Shown: positions 10,938 through 21,815 of the stretch, piece by piece
Layout: each line of letters begins with the position of its first letter
Numbering within the stretch: position 1 is the first letter of the stretch
From: Marsupella aquatica
Taxonomy: Eukaryota > Marchantiophyta
Direction: 5' to 3'
Assembly (NCBI GenBank): GCA_973895155.1
Contig: OZ316893.1
Span: 25,668,001 to 25,732,000 of the forward strand
DNA: 64,000 nucleotides
Translations under genes and position numbers: made by a program
Notes under the pieces: model-generated
The model's database searches: none
What the model was told of the DNA's origin: nothing
What the model saw: only the letters and a program-made list of their open reading frames with translations

Positions 10938-13213
10938 ATGGCATGGAATCCTCGAGAATGGTGGAGCCAGAGGATGCAGGAACTGAAGAAGTCAGAGAGT
11001 GGAGGACCAGGAGGATGCGCGAGATGCATGCAATCGAGAGGACCAGGAGGAGGTGTGTTCATGATTCCATCAGTGAAAGAGGTAGCTGAGGCGACCATTG
11101 ATAACATCTTGCACCACGATAGGCAACACGGCGCCACTCAGGAAGAAGAGGATAGACTCGCCAGAGCAAGAGCTTGCACCGATGGTAAAGCATTGATTGC
11201 TGACCTCGTTACACTCCAATTACTGTTGTTCCATGGTTTCTGATGACCCTTTGCTAGTTGTCCCCTTCACTCACTGGTACATGTGCATGCAATACCTTGA
11301 TGGGTGTCTGCCCAACTTCCGGGAGGTTAGTGCCCCTTTGTGTCCCACCCTCGTGTTGGTCGATCAAGAGAGTATACATGCTGTTGCCTCTCCCAGTCTC
11401 CCATTGTCGGCTGATTCGATGTTTACTAGATTCATCTGCTGGAGAGTGAAGGAACTGAAATCCTGGACAGCGAAATTTCACCTCTCCTTGCCCTTCCCAA
11501 CGTGGCATCGTGGATCTCATTTACAGATTGTCACTAAGTCAAAGTCAATTGTCTTCTCGCTTTTGTACTTGCCATCCCGTACGCTGTCAGTATTAGAATA
11601 TCTTAGTACATTAGGCAAGCAGCTGCTTTTAGGAGAAGGTTTTAAGCATTGGCTCGCTTATTCGATTACCGTTCAGCCCCTCTCTCTCAAATATATCTCA
11701 GCATTCTGAGAAGGTTTTAAGCATTGACTCGCTTATTCGATTACCGTTCAGCCCCTCTCTCTCAAATATATCTCAGCATTCTCTTACAGTATTTTCGTTG
11801 TAGTTGCTTGCTGTCAAGAGGGTTGCGCTAGCAGTTTGTTAGTCGGTAAGAGCTGGCGCTTGTTAATCCTATTGTACAGTTGAACCTCGTCCTTCTAGAT
11901 CCAAACTTCACATCATAAAAGCGTTCAGTCATTCTCCCGGTCACCTTGGTTTTGTAGGTATTTAAGCTCATGGTTTAGCGCACGGCACCAGATAACCGGC
12001 ATCATATATGAACTCGCAACTTACTGAAATTGCCCTGCATTCGCGTCGTCCATTGTTGCTCGCTTTTACTACAGCCGTTAGTTGTTGGCAGTTTGCATTA
12101 GTGATCATTGTATGGGTTGTATGTGGTACTCTGCCACCAGTGGAATGAGGCAGTATATTGGAAGTGAATTATTGTCCGTTTAGATTGCTTGCACTCTGGG
12201 TGCTGATAGAGGACAATCTGAATGGAACTAATCTGGTATTTGAAGTGAAGAAGTAGTCTAATGCAGTTCAGTAGATAAAATGGAGAGGTCTTACCTCAAG
12301 CCGAACATGATCATGTAGCATTGCCAATTTTACAGAGGGAGTTAAGGCTGGTCTGAAAGCTGGCTCCATTGCCGGTGTCGCTGCCGCAATACCCACCGTA
12401 AGTGTACCAAACTTTCTGCAATTTTTAACAGTTAAAATTATGCTGCTTCCAAGCTTTCTCCTCACCTGAAGCCTATCTTCTCATAAACTAGGTACTCTTT
12501 TTGGATAAACTATCTGGCGATAATTCCAGTTCCTTCGCTCAATTGGGTTGGTGTGTGGATAGAATATCTGCCTTGGCTCAGTTGGGTTGGTGTAGAATCT
12601 AAATGACATCAAAAGGAGATTCATATGGCTCTCGGTCCATGGGTTTGTCCCCGTCGTGGACTTCCTAACCCTAAACCTCTCCTCTGCCTGCTGGATTTGT
12701 TTTTAAAGGCGAAAGCATATGTATGTTAACATGGCTTCACTGCGTAACAGTTCACTTGGCTGAGTTGTGCTAATAAATGCAAATGGGTCATCAGCTTGTC
12801 GCCGTCCGTGTTCTTCCCTGGGCTAGGTACAATCTCAATTACACAGCTCAGGCGCTCATTGTTTCAGCAGGTATAAACCGCTCCCCCCCAGCCGCGCGAT
12901 TGATTTTGTGCACGCGTTCAGTTCCTCTGTGTTTATTTACATGTCTTGTCTTTTTAATTTTCCCAGGCAGTCTGCAGTATCACGGCCTGGAGGGAATGAA
13001 TCCAGAGGATGTCGTCTGTTACCTCTCTTCGTTTGTTAATACACCATTTTACATAACATTTGTGCACCACCCACAGAATGTCCTTGACCATGCCTTTCTT
13101 TTGCAGCTACGATTGGAACATACTTCGTAAGGTGCGAGCAGACAATCCTGGCTTGCTCTAGAGACGCGTCGTATGCCAGGCTTGCGAAGGAAAGAGAAGC
13201 CAAAGGAGTGTAA
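10938..13213 (+). CDS. Early nodulin 93-like protein, four exons, 163 aa
   Basis: ENOD93 proteins are small plant membrane proteins; several are reported at mitochondria, but their biochemistry is poorly defined. Exons are 10938-11184, 12336-12397, 12795-12870 and 13107-13213, all GT-AG and in consistent phase. The family core runs across all junctions: LARARACTDEGVKAGLKAG, then the first hydrophobic segment ending AAAIPT, then LVAVRVLPWARYNLNYTAQA, then ATIGTYFVRCEQTILACSR. The stop at 13211 follows a charged tail. The N-terminus (about 80 residues: a Trp/Arg-rich start, a Gly-rich stretch, then SVKEVAEATIDN) is longer than in flowering-plant members of about 100-115 residues. An upstream in-frame ATG at 10860 exists, but it would add a low-complexity EGREGKGRGEE stretch, so I prefer 10938. 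Confidence 0.8.
11633..11782. repeat. 75-bp tandem duplication in ENOD93-like intron 1
   Basis: The unit starting GAGAAGGTTTTAAGCATT is repeated at 11633 and 11708 with one visible difference (TTGGCTCG versus TTGACTCG), so the duplication is recent. It lies within the intron. Confidence 0.95.
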
Positions 13214-14990
13214 AAATCTGAAAGAGCGAGAAGGCACGACATTTCCTAAGACATTGCCTACTTCCTCTTGGCTTGCCGCAACTTCTGTAAATGCAGTCAC
13301 GAACGTGTTGATAACAAATAGTTTTTTTTCACCCTCGAGAGTTGGAACTCTTAAGCAAGCTGTAGGAATTCTGCTCCTTCGGATTTTAGTAGCTAGGATA
13401 GCTGCTATCCGTGTCACACTTGTACCGGACTTAATGTCTGATATTGACAGTATCGTTGCACTGAGCCGTTATGGACTTCTTGGAGATGTTATGGAGGAGT
13501 TTTGCTAGTGAAACCATTGTGTGCAGACGGATTGATCTTGCTCTCAAGCAGATCCATTCAGTTCAGGGAAAGCTTCAGACGGAGCTGTTGCCCTCAAGTT
13601 CAGAAAGATAATGTGCATACAAGTTCGGCTATGGTCTCAAGTCGATCGTTATTTTGAGACTACTAAGCAGGAATCAAAACTCAGTGGCTTGACGGAACAG
13701 GTTGGATTAGGAACTTTTAATGTTATATACATGGTAGTAAGTCCATGTCACCCTGTTGAAGACTGAAGAAATGATAACTCCAACCTTGTCCATCCTGTAG
13801 CAAGTGTTGGGTTCCATACGAATTTTCCTCAACTCTTTAGTATTACCTTTGAAAAGCAACATAGTGGTTCCAACCACCACCACTGCTTTTCGAAATTGGT
13901 ACATCACTGTTCTACGGCTTGTAACAGACGTTGAGAGTATGCATATAAAGAAGTTATTAACATCGAGAGTTTCTTGGGAGAAATGCCCTTTGTCCTCCAT
14001 CTCGGTCATCCCTACCTGGTGGGAGGGACTTTGCAGCAACCATACTAACTCTGGAAGATATCCTGGGGCACATCTCAAGGGTGTTCAATTTAGAACTAAA
14101 AGAGTCAGAGCTTAGCTACCATTACTGGTGTCGCACTTCGTCCCTTTCTCCTGAAACAGAGGAAGACGCTATTGGATTGGAGGGTTGGTCGTGCCCTTGG
14201 CACATATCTTGATTAAATTTCGGAGATGGTAGAGAAGTAGAGACGGGGGACTGCAAATTCAATTTTCTTACTATTTGAAACTGTACACCGTTTTTGATCT
14301 CCAAGACCTGTGTCGGACCATCATATTGCACAGGAGCTCTCTAGAAAGTTCTCTCTCAAAACTGTCATGCACAAACTATGCGTTCAGAGTCCCCAAAACG
14401 AGAATGGGGAGCACCTGCGTTGAGTCAGACCAAGACAAACAACGTTAACAACCAAGCTGTCAACACGCCAACGTTGACCTGCGTTGAGTTAGACCACGAC
14501 AAACAGCTTGGTCCCTAGAGAAACGGACCAGGCATTCTATCAAGCTCTCCATCCTCTTAGAAATGATATGATGACGGCCCACCCAGCAATGGAAAACCAG
14601 CAACCAAGCAATCACTTGCTCAAGAGACGGGGCACGCATGTATTGCAATCCCAAATCAGAAAGTTCCAGTAGAACTTGTCTAACTTGTCTGCTTCCTCTC
14701 CTTCACTACGACTTTTGTCCACGAGGAAGAATTTCTTTTTGCCAAACTACGATAGGCTACCACTAAAATCTAACCTCCTAAACACCTTAAGCTCTTTTTG
14801 TGCTAAAAGAATGACTTGCAAATCGTCCCAACATGGTTGCTGATCTCGGAGGATGAAAAAGTGGCAACTTTCGGTACTGATCCTGAAAGATTTTGGACCC
14901 ACAAACAGGAAGTACGCTAGTGAATGATACAATTTATTGGCCCTGGATCTAAACAGTTTTGTACAGACGGGACAGAGAAGGACAGTTGAG
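13214..14990. other. Region without an assignable gene
   Basis: The ENOD93-like 3' UTR probably occupies the first few hundred bases. A coding-like phrase (QIHSVQGKLQTELLPSS) after an AG at about 13526 has no partner exons that I can find. Other open frames are short and lack motifs. Confidence 0.4.
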
Positions 14991-14994
14991 GCTG

Positions 14995-16132
14995 TCATTG
15001 ACTCTTCCGTGTCATATGTCGCTTGGTTGCAGGGGTTCCTCCCGACTTAGAAGACTGCTCTTCTTGAGAGTTTGGAGTCTCCAAGAACCTCTTCATTGGT
15101 GGTTCCCTGCAAATCGACAAATGGAGAAAACGTTTTGACATTGATCAGAACCAGCAAGCCTTGCGGAGCTCTGAGTCGTCGCCACAACATTCATTTGGAA
15201 ACCCAATTCATTTAGCAATCTTCGTTATTTAGAGCCACAAAAACGCCGGATCCAGCGACGACATTTGAGGGACCTTCTCACAGCCAATTTAGATGGATGA
15301 TTGTAAACTTCTGTGAAACGCTTTTATTGTGAGGGTGATGCGGCGTGGACATACACCACAGCAATAAGGGTTGTCTACCCCGGTTACGACGAGTTGAGAT
15401 CGCAGCTACAAACTACGTGGGTCAGCGAAAGGGGAGTTAAGTCACACTGATAGCTTGCTCAAAAATATAGATTAGACAGTGAGGAACCCTCCGAAACATT
15501 ACAAATAACAATCTTCTTTGTCGACCCTCTGGTCAAAGATGGAAAATATTATATAAGCTCTGCAGTATAAATTTTGCGTGGATTTCAATGGAGTGGACGG
15601 TAGGGAAAGCTTCCATGACAAACATACCTGCTTTCCTTCACCACGAACCCTTCGACAGAAGTGACCGTGTCGAATACCCTACCTGCGAAATTTCTAAACC
15701 TAATTAGCTGACATGTTACCGACTGGCACAAACCATGTGCAGTATGGATGCTATAATCAATATCAGCAGTCAGTATCTAGAACCTCCATCTCATTCTGGG
15801 ACCATAAATCAGCGATGCGGATCAGCAGCATCAGCAAATCGAAAAAATCCTTCGAAATATGATTAGGAGAAAGAATTGCTTCCGCAGGAAACCTTCCGCA
15901 AAAGACCGATTCAAACTTGTAGCAAGAATATGCAGAGCAAAGCCTCAATCAAAATGATCAAATTTTCCGGGAAAGAAAGAGGAGTAGGCGTTTGATTTCT
16001 GGAAGGAGAGAGATTAGACCTGTTCCAGCTAAATTTCTCCCGGAAAAGTACTTATGATTAATCCGGCGTAAATAGTCTCTCCCGTAGATCCTGTACTTGG
16101 CAGTATATTCAGCGGTCTCAAGGGCAGCATCC
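14995..16132 (-). CDS. Unrecognised gene, three C-terminal exons
   Basis: Three minus-strand exons join in perfect phase with GT-AG borders: 16020-16132, 15628-15682 and 14995-15106 (TGA at 14995-14997). They encode about 93 residues. The first has AEYTAKYRIYGRDYLRRINH followed by KYFSGRNLAGT, the second RVFDTVTSVEGFVVKES, and the third a polar tail, EPPMKRFLETPNSQEEQSS, ending basic. I do not recognise the family. The upstream exon must end in phase 2 and was not located; the WD-like exon near 16.7 kb could belong to the same gene, but its phase does not obviously fit. A real gene is likely because three phases agree and coding character is confined to the predicted exons. Confidence 0.5.
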
Positions 16133-16589
16133 CTGAACAAAACACGGTGAAGCGACAAACGTGAGGATTTCAATATGATATTAAGGCCAGTCGCGTGAAG
16201 CATCTACCATAATACAAGCCATATTCATGAAGCCGTCGATCATGGATCCCCTGAGGATTGATCATGGGTGGCTAGTAAAGTTACCATGTATCACTCAAAC
16301 GTGGCCGTTCCTCCATAATTCGATGACGACGCGGAATCTATGACCTGATATCACCGTATCCGCCTTTCGTCGATGTATTTGCTTCAGCATCAAACACCAG
16401 AAAAACTAGTTTTCCTTCTCTAGGAACAACTGCAAAGAAACCACCTTATAACACGTAAGTTTTCCAGCTGATTTCCATCCATCAACCTGCCAAACATGCA
16501 ACGAACATTACTCTTGCCAAATAACGTACGTATTGAGATTGCCAAAAATTGTGGATTATTCTGAATGATGGACTTCGACATGATCAAGA

Positions 16590-16770
16590 ACGAGAGAGAT
16601 AAGAAGATACCAAGCCAACGACTTGTCGTGTTCGAGAGATAAGAAGATATCAAGCCAACGACGTGTCGTGTCTTCGCGTTATGAATTCTAACGTAGCGAT
16701 CAAGTCCTGTAACAGCCAATACTTGTTGCACCGTACCTTCAGCAGAGGCAAAAGCGGATGCAACTGTGAG
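16590..16770 (-). CDS. WD-repeat-like exon (WDR74/NSA1-like), isolated
   Basis: The minus strand encodes VLAVTGLDRYVRIHNAKTR, which resembles the GLDRYLRIWD-type WD blade of WDR74/NSA1, a nucleolar factor in large-subunit biogenesis. A tandem 36-bp-type duplication at about 16580-16680 covers the expected splice donor. I found neither an upstream N-terminal exon set nor the following LKQ segment normally present in WDR74. It may be a fragment, a damaged gene or an exon of the gene ending at 14995. Confidence 0.3.
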
Positions 16771-17749
16771 CACTAAATTTTATTCCCGATGATAAGTACA
16801 AAACCGTCCCAGAGACAGCTGAGAACTGACATGGAAAGAGGATACCTAACGTGAGCCAGAGAAACTTGAAAAATGAAACAAACACGAGGTTTATTTGTTC
16901 CCTATCAGAGGGCCAAAAATAACAGAGGGCAGAGGCTAATACCGCAAGGTGCAGTCATAGGCAGAACAGGATGTCGATCAAAGCTGATCTTACGCTCCCA
17001 CCACACTTTCCTTTAAGCCCGGCGAGTGGCTTTCCTGCATGATAACCACTAAATTCCATTCGATATTGAATGATATCCCTGCGTCAGGAAAAGCCCAACA
17101 CAGAACCTAATCGGTTTTCTTCGACTTGCATCTCTACAGTTTAAATCAGACCTCTACAAATTCCATAATTATGCTTTAACAACACCAATCGCGTCAATCG
17201 ACTGTAGCCCACAATGTCGTTCGCAATCATGTCAGATCCTCTGCTGTGGGAGCAGTAGATCATCATTTAGGACCCACAAGAACAAGTAGATTACACAAAG
17301 CTGACCAATTTTGAAGGCGCTTCAAGCCTGATGACAGGCATGAGAACGGATGAAGTAGGAAAGAACCAGAGAATTTACTGCCAGTGTCCCAGACTAAAGG
17401 GAGAAATCAAGGCAGGGGATCCAAAGTAACATTGAGCTATGGTAGACGACGGACATCCTTTTTTTCTTTTGTCAATGCATGATCAGATCAATTTTACTTT
17501 TTGCAAAATGAATGTTGTGAAGCACATACGTGGAGAGAATTCGTTGGGAGCCGGAGGAGGAGACGAGAGCCAGAGAGCATACTATTTGGAGAGCGGGAGG
17601 AAGCACTTCCGAGCAGCAGTGCGGATGTGGAGAAGGACGAGACGTTGGTAGAGTCGAAACAGTCGAAGCAGCAGAGCAGAAAAAGAGCAGAGCGTTCGAC
17701 AGAGCGAAGAGACGAACACAGCAGAGTATTTTTTACGTGCGAGTTTTCG

Positions 17750-18165
17750 CCAAATTCCAACTTCCCAAAAACCACTTTATTCGTTCTAAGTATCTCATTT
17801 GCCACTTTTTGGTTGATTCGTTGTATGTCATTTGCCACTTTCTCACCAAATCACGGACCTCATTATCACGGACCTCATTACCTAGAATCTCACGATCTTT
17901 AGTAAATCTAGGTATATCTGACTGTTTAGGATATAATCCTGGAAGGTGTATGCCATTAGCCACTTTCCCACCAAATCATGGGCCCCATTTCCATAAATCT
18001 AGGGATATTTGACTGTCAGGATATAGTCTGGAAAAATTGTTAAATAATATTCCTAGCATCTCCTCCTTTCCCACCAAATCATGGACCCCATTAGCCAGAA
18101 TCTAATGACTGGCACTATATAATAGTGTAAAAAACTGTTAAGTAATCTTCCTAGCATCTCCTCCC
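17750..18165. repeat. Degenerate tandem repeat of about 110-130 bp, three copies
   Basis: Copies share CCACTTTC(C/T)CACCAAATCA, then TGG(A/G)CCCCATT, then a TCTAGG or GACTG segment with GGATATA, beginning near 17835, 17955 and 18065. An open frame at 17501-17760 upstream is GC-rich and polar, without a supported product. Confidence 0.65.
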
Positions 18166-18338
18166 TTAGAGAGCTGTTGACATTCACCACATTATCTAAA
18201 ACCAAAGAACCTTAAAAAATATGCTGGAACACAGTCCAGGCCGACTCTAGAGCCAAAACTTCACCAATTTACAGTTTGAGGAAAAGAACCTGAGATTTTG
18301 TAAGTTGCCACTCTTTAGATACTTGGTGACTCCTTTTC

Positions 18339-18878
18339 GGGCTAGGTTCCATGGGCCAGGGGCAGGGAGTACGATCACTACCTCTGACACCCCTTGGGAC
18401 CCAAATATGCCATAAGCCAAGGTGTACATGTTATTTTTAATATATGAGTTTTGACTTTAGAGCCAACTAGAATGCCCTCCATTATTACTATGCAGGGGCA
18501 GGGGAGGTATTTGCTTGATCAACCCCCAAAATGAAACTTGTTGCTTGATCAACCCCCAAAATGAAACTTGTTACTTGATCGACACCCTGAGGTCTATGAA
18601 CGGCCCAGATCTGAGATTGAAAGGTCCATCAACGGTCCAGATTGGGGAAAAGTATTGAGGGGGTTGATTAAGCAAACTTCTTCCAGAAGGGGGTCTACTA
18701 AGCATATCCCTCCAGGGGCAGGGGGATACCCCTGGAGTTTAACAGGGAGTGTGAAGGAAAACCATACTCCCTACTATAGCATTTGTACACCCCTCAGTCC
18801 CAGGAAAAGGTGTAATCTTATTGGCATAAACACCCATGTGTAATCCCCACTAGCTCCCAGCCCCATGGAACCTAGCCC
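18339..18878. mobile_element. Tourist-like MITE, copy B, interrupted by a nested element
   Basis: The ends GGGCTAGGTTCCATGG and CCATGGAACCTAGCCC match copy A at 8172-8492. The right flank is TTA (18879-18881) and the left flank TTC, a one-base-decayed TTA target duplication. Removing the nested 211-bp element plus one 9-bp duplication leaves 320 bp, against 321 bp in copy A, with similarity end to end. Confidence 0.9.
18503..18713. mobile_element. Nested small DNA transposon with 9-bp target duplication (MULE-like MITE)
   Basis: AGGGGCAGG occurs on both sides (18494-18502 and 18714-18722), and copy A shows the empty site. The ends are imperfect inverted repeats, GGAGGTATTTGCTTGATCAA at the left and a complementary block ending CATATCCCTCC at the right. 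A 30-bp unit containing TTGCTTGATCAACCCCC is repeated near 18511 and 18541, with a diverged third copy at 18571. A 9-bp duplication with terminal repeats suggests the Mutator superfamily; no transposase is present. Confidence 0.8.
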
Positions 18879-19164
18879 TTAGTCTCATAAGTTTGCATCC
18901 ATAAGTCAAACAAAGTAACTTAGGTCTGGTTAGTTTGATATGATCCAAGAGAGAGAGGGAGTAAGCCAGCCTATAGAAGTTAACTCAGTCTTGGGAATAG
19001 CTATGGTTCGTATGTTAACTAGAGTTTTCTCTGACCCTAGCTGATAGAGATTCTTCCTTATCTTCTTCTTCTTCTCAATGGTTTGAAATAACACTTGAGA
19101 GTGCTCAAGAGAGAATAAATAATTTTTTTTCTTCACCATAAGATGGACGTAAAGGTGCGACTCG

Positions 19165-19680
19165 TCACCACTTTCACTCCCAACATGTCACTCTACTCAC
19201 AACTTGCACACTTCTTGAAATCCAGTTGTCATACAGACTTGCCAAAGTGTCTGATCACCTGACCATCTCACTTATGTTTGTTCACTCCCAACATGTCACT
19301 CTACTCACAACTTGAACACTATGTGAAATCCAGTTGTCATTCCAAAGTGTCCTATCACCTGACCATCTCACTTATGTTCCATAACATTTGCGCTCAACAT
19401 CAAGTCACCTGACCATCTCACTTATGTTTGACAACATTTGGGGCTCAACATCACTTACTAAGGACAATATTAAGGCAGGCATTGGGCGAGTGGAGAAACA
19501 TGGATACTTTTGGGATGATAAATAAGAAGCTGGGGTTGTCTTTTCACAGCCTGGTCTCTTAAACCCTAAGCCATTTGGGCTCAACACCACTTCCTAAGGA
19601 CGATATTAAGGCAGGCATTCGGCTAGTGGAAAAATATGGATATCTTTGGGATGATAAATAAGAAGCTGGGGCAGTGTAAA
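19165..19680. repeat. Two-level direct repeats, dispersed family
   Basis: CTCCCAACATGTCACTCTAC plus following sequence occurs at about 19178 and 19286. A second unit containing GATATTAAGGCAGGCATT(G/C)GG and GGGATGATAAATAAGAAGCT occurs at about 19440-19535 and 19577-19670. The block is related to 9.85-10.1 kb. Confidence 0.7.
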
Positions 19681-19850
19681 CCCTAAGCCCTTGTCGTGAC
19701 CATTATCCAAAATCCTGGATAGCTCGATCTAAAGGAGGTCGGCAAAAAGAGGGATCTACTGTGAAACTCCATGATCTAAAATCGGAGAGAAGGCGTAAAG
19801 AAAGCTGGGCTGGAACAGGAAAGCAGGGGAGAACAGAGAATTGCAGGGAG

Positions 19851-21117
19851 ATGAATAATCGGTCGGATAAGAGGACTGCGAGATTGCTGACCATCGTTGC
19901 TTTGGGCACTCTTGGAGGTACGATGCGGAACTTGATTGCTGTCTTTCTTCGTATCGTTTACTGGCTATTGTTAAATCTTATCGTTATCTCAATATGTTGT
20001 TGAGCTCTTTCACGTCGATAGAACGTTTGATCTAGAGAGACTGCTAGTCATAATATTTCGGGCAAACATCCCTTCACTAAAGAATGAATACAAAATCTCA
20101 CTGGCCACAATTACAGTGAGACGGAGGGAGGCATCACTAATCTGCTGCTGACCTTATTCTAGAGACCGTATTCTAGACAGTCGCAGCAGCGGACTCATAG
20201 TTCACGATTAGGTTAAGGAGCGCAGAAAGACATATCTACTGTACTAAGGCTTCCAGCGCTAGTCTGATCCTTGGTTTAAAAAGTGAACAAACACATTAGC
20301 ATGACCGGAATGAATGAATAGGGAGTGTAGATTCAATAGGGCCAAGGGTTCAACAATGTACGAAGAATATCAGAGTCCAAGATTGCAATGCTGGCCAGGA
20401 GCTCAGCAAATGTGAGATTCAGAAGACGATCAGAATCCCTGATTCAAATTGGGAATGAGAGAAAGTAATGCCATGACTTTTTTATTCGACTCAAGAACGG
20501 CAGAATATGGAGGATGTAAGTGATTATCAGCTCTCAATTGGCGTCGGCGGAAAGCTTGGCCAAAAAAAGTAGAGAAACAACAACTCAGAGATCTGACTTG
20601 TCCAGAGAGATATCCTACAGATCAGATGATGAAGGAAAAAAATTCAGTCTTCTCTGTCAAACAAAGAAAAAAAGAGAGCAGAAGTGCTTATCTGCTTCTC
20701 TTCAAATTCATTAAGAAGGGAAAAGCTCTATCTCGTTTGTCTTTCCTTCTCATCCCCGTGTGTCGCTCGTTAAGCAATTGAACCAAGAGGGTCGAAGATT
20801 TTGCAGAGACAGAGCCCTGTTTCAGCTTTTTGCGTTGGTTTGCATTCTGACAATCTAGTCCACAGTCATTTGTAACGTTTTTTCACATCGTTCGGTCCCC
20901 GGTTGTCTTAATTACGGACTGTTTGACAATATTTGCACGTTTACGTGGGTTTTCACCTAACTGAATACTCACTTGTAGCCCAACACTGAACCGACAAGTT
21001 GTGGGTTTGTTTCCAGCAATCCTGGGCGCGTCAATGGATAAGAAGGCTCGGCAACTATACGAAGCCCAAAATCTGCCAGAGGATGAGAAATTGAAGCAAC
21101 TGGATCAGAAGGCATAG
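19851..21117 (+). CDS. Single-pass membrane microprotein, 55 aa, two exons
   Basis: Exon 1 (19851-19917) encodes a basic start MNNRSDKRTAR and the beginning of a hydrophobic helix (LLTIVALGTLG). Exon 2 (21017-21117) completes it (AILGASMDKKAR) and adds a polar tail ending EKLKQLDQKA. The intron is GT-AG in phase 1 and the stop is TAG. The layout predicts one transmembrane helix with a short basic N-terminus and a charged helical C-terminus, as in small subunits of organelle membrane complexes, but I do not recognise a family. The ATG follows a purine-rich GCAGGGAG context. Two short exons agreeing in phase around one helix make chance unlikely but not impossible. Confidence 0.55.
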
Positions 21118-21815
21118 GTGCACAAGATTTATACATCTACCAGGAATGCGGCAGGCGAATCCCCCCCAAAACTAGTCAATAGTTTAAAAGCTATCACTGA
21201 TGGATAGTGTAGATTCAATTCTGACTAAGGAGCTAGATTTGTAGGACCTGCACCTTCATCAACATTCCTACTAGCTCGTTTTAGACAACCTTTAAGTAAG
21301 CACCTTACAACCCAATTGTACGGTGGGAGTACTATTATGCCTGCTGTAAAGGACTTAGGACACGTGCAGTCCGGCCCTCTTCCACTGTTAAATTCTAGTA
21401 TCATCCCGAATGTGCATGAAGCAGCTGAGAAGCATTTCAGTATGCAACGAGCCTAATACTGACAAGTGACAGGGTGCATCTGTGTGATGTAAAGTGAAAA
21501 ACTGGGGTCGCCCGAATGGATTGTAATCACTTAATCACTTCCTGCTAGTGCATGATGTATCTCACAATCTGAGTAGGTTAATACAAGTGGTGGATAATGA
21601 TTGGAAAGCAATCCCATACATGTTTTCTGCAGATTGCCTTCACTAGGAAGATCCACTGAGCAGCGAGAAAGGAAAAAGCATGATTTCCTGAAGGAGGAGA
21701 GTCATGGACTCTCAGACCGAGTATGCTGCAAATTACTAAATCAAGTTCCCTTGACAGGTTTTGTTAATCAAACCATGGTGATGTAAGAAAAGAGTTTGCA
21801 AGATGGTCATGTGCA

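Noticed and set aside
13707-14078. 123-codon minus-strand frame
   Set aside because: No domain, overlapped by an equally long opposite-strand frame, and no splice-linked exons.
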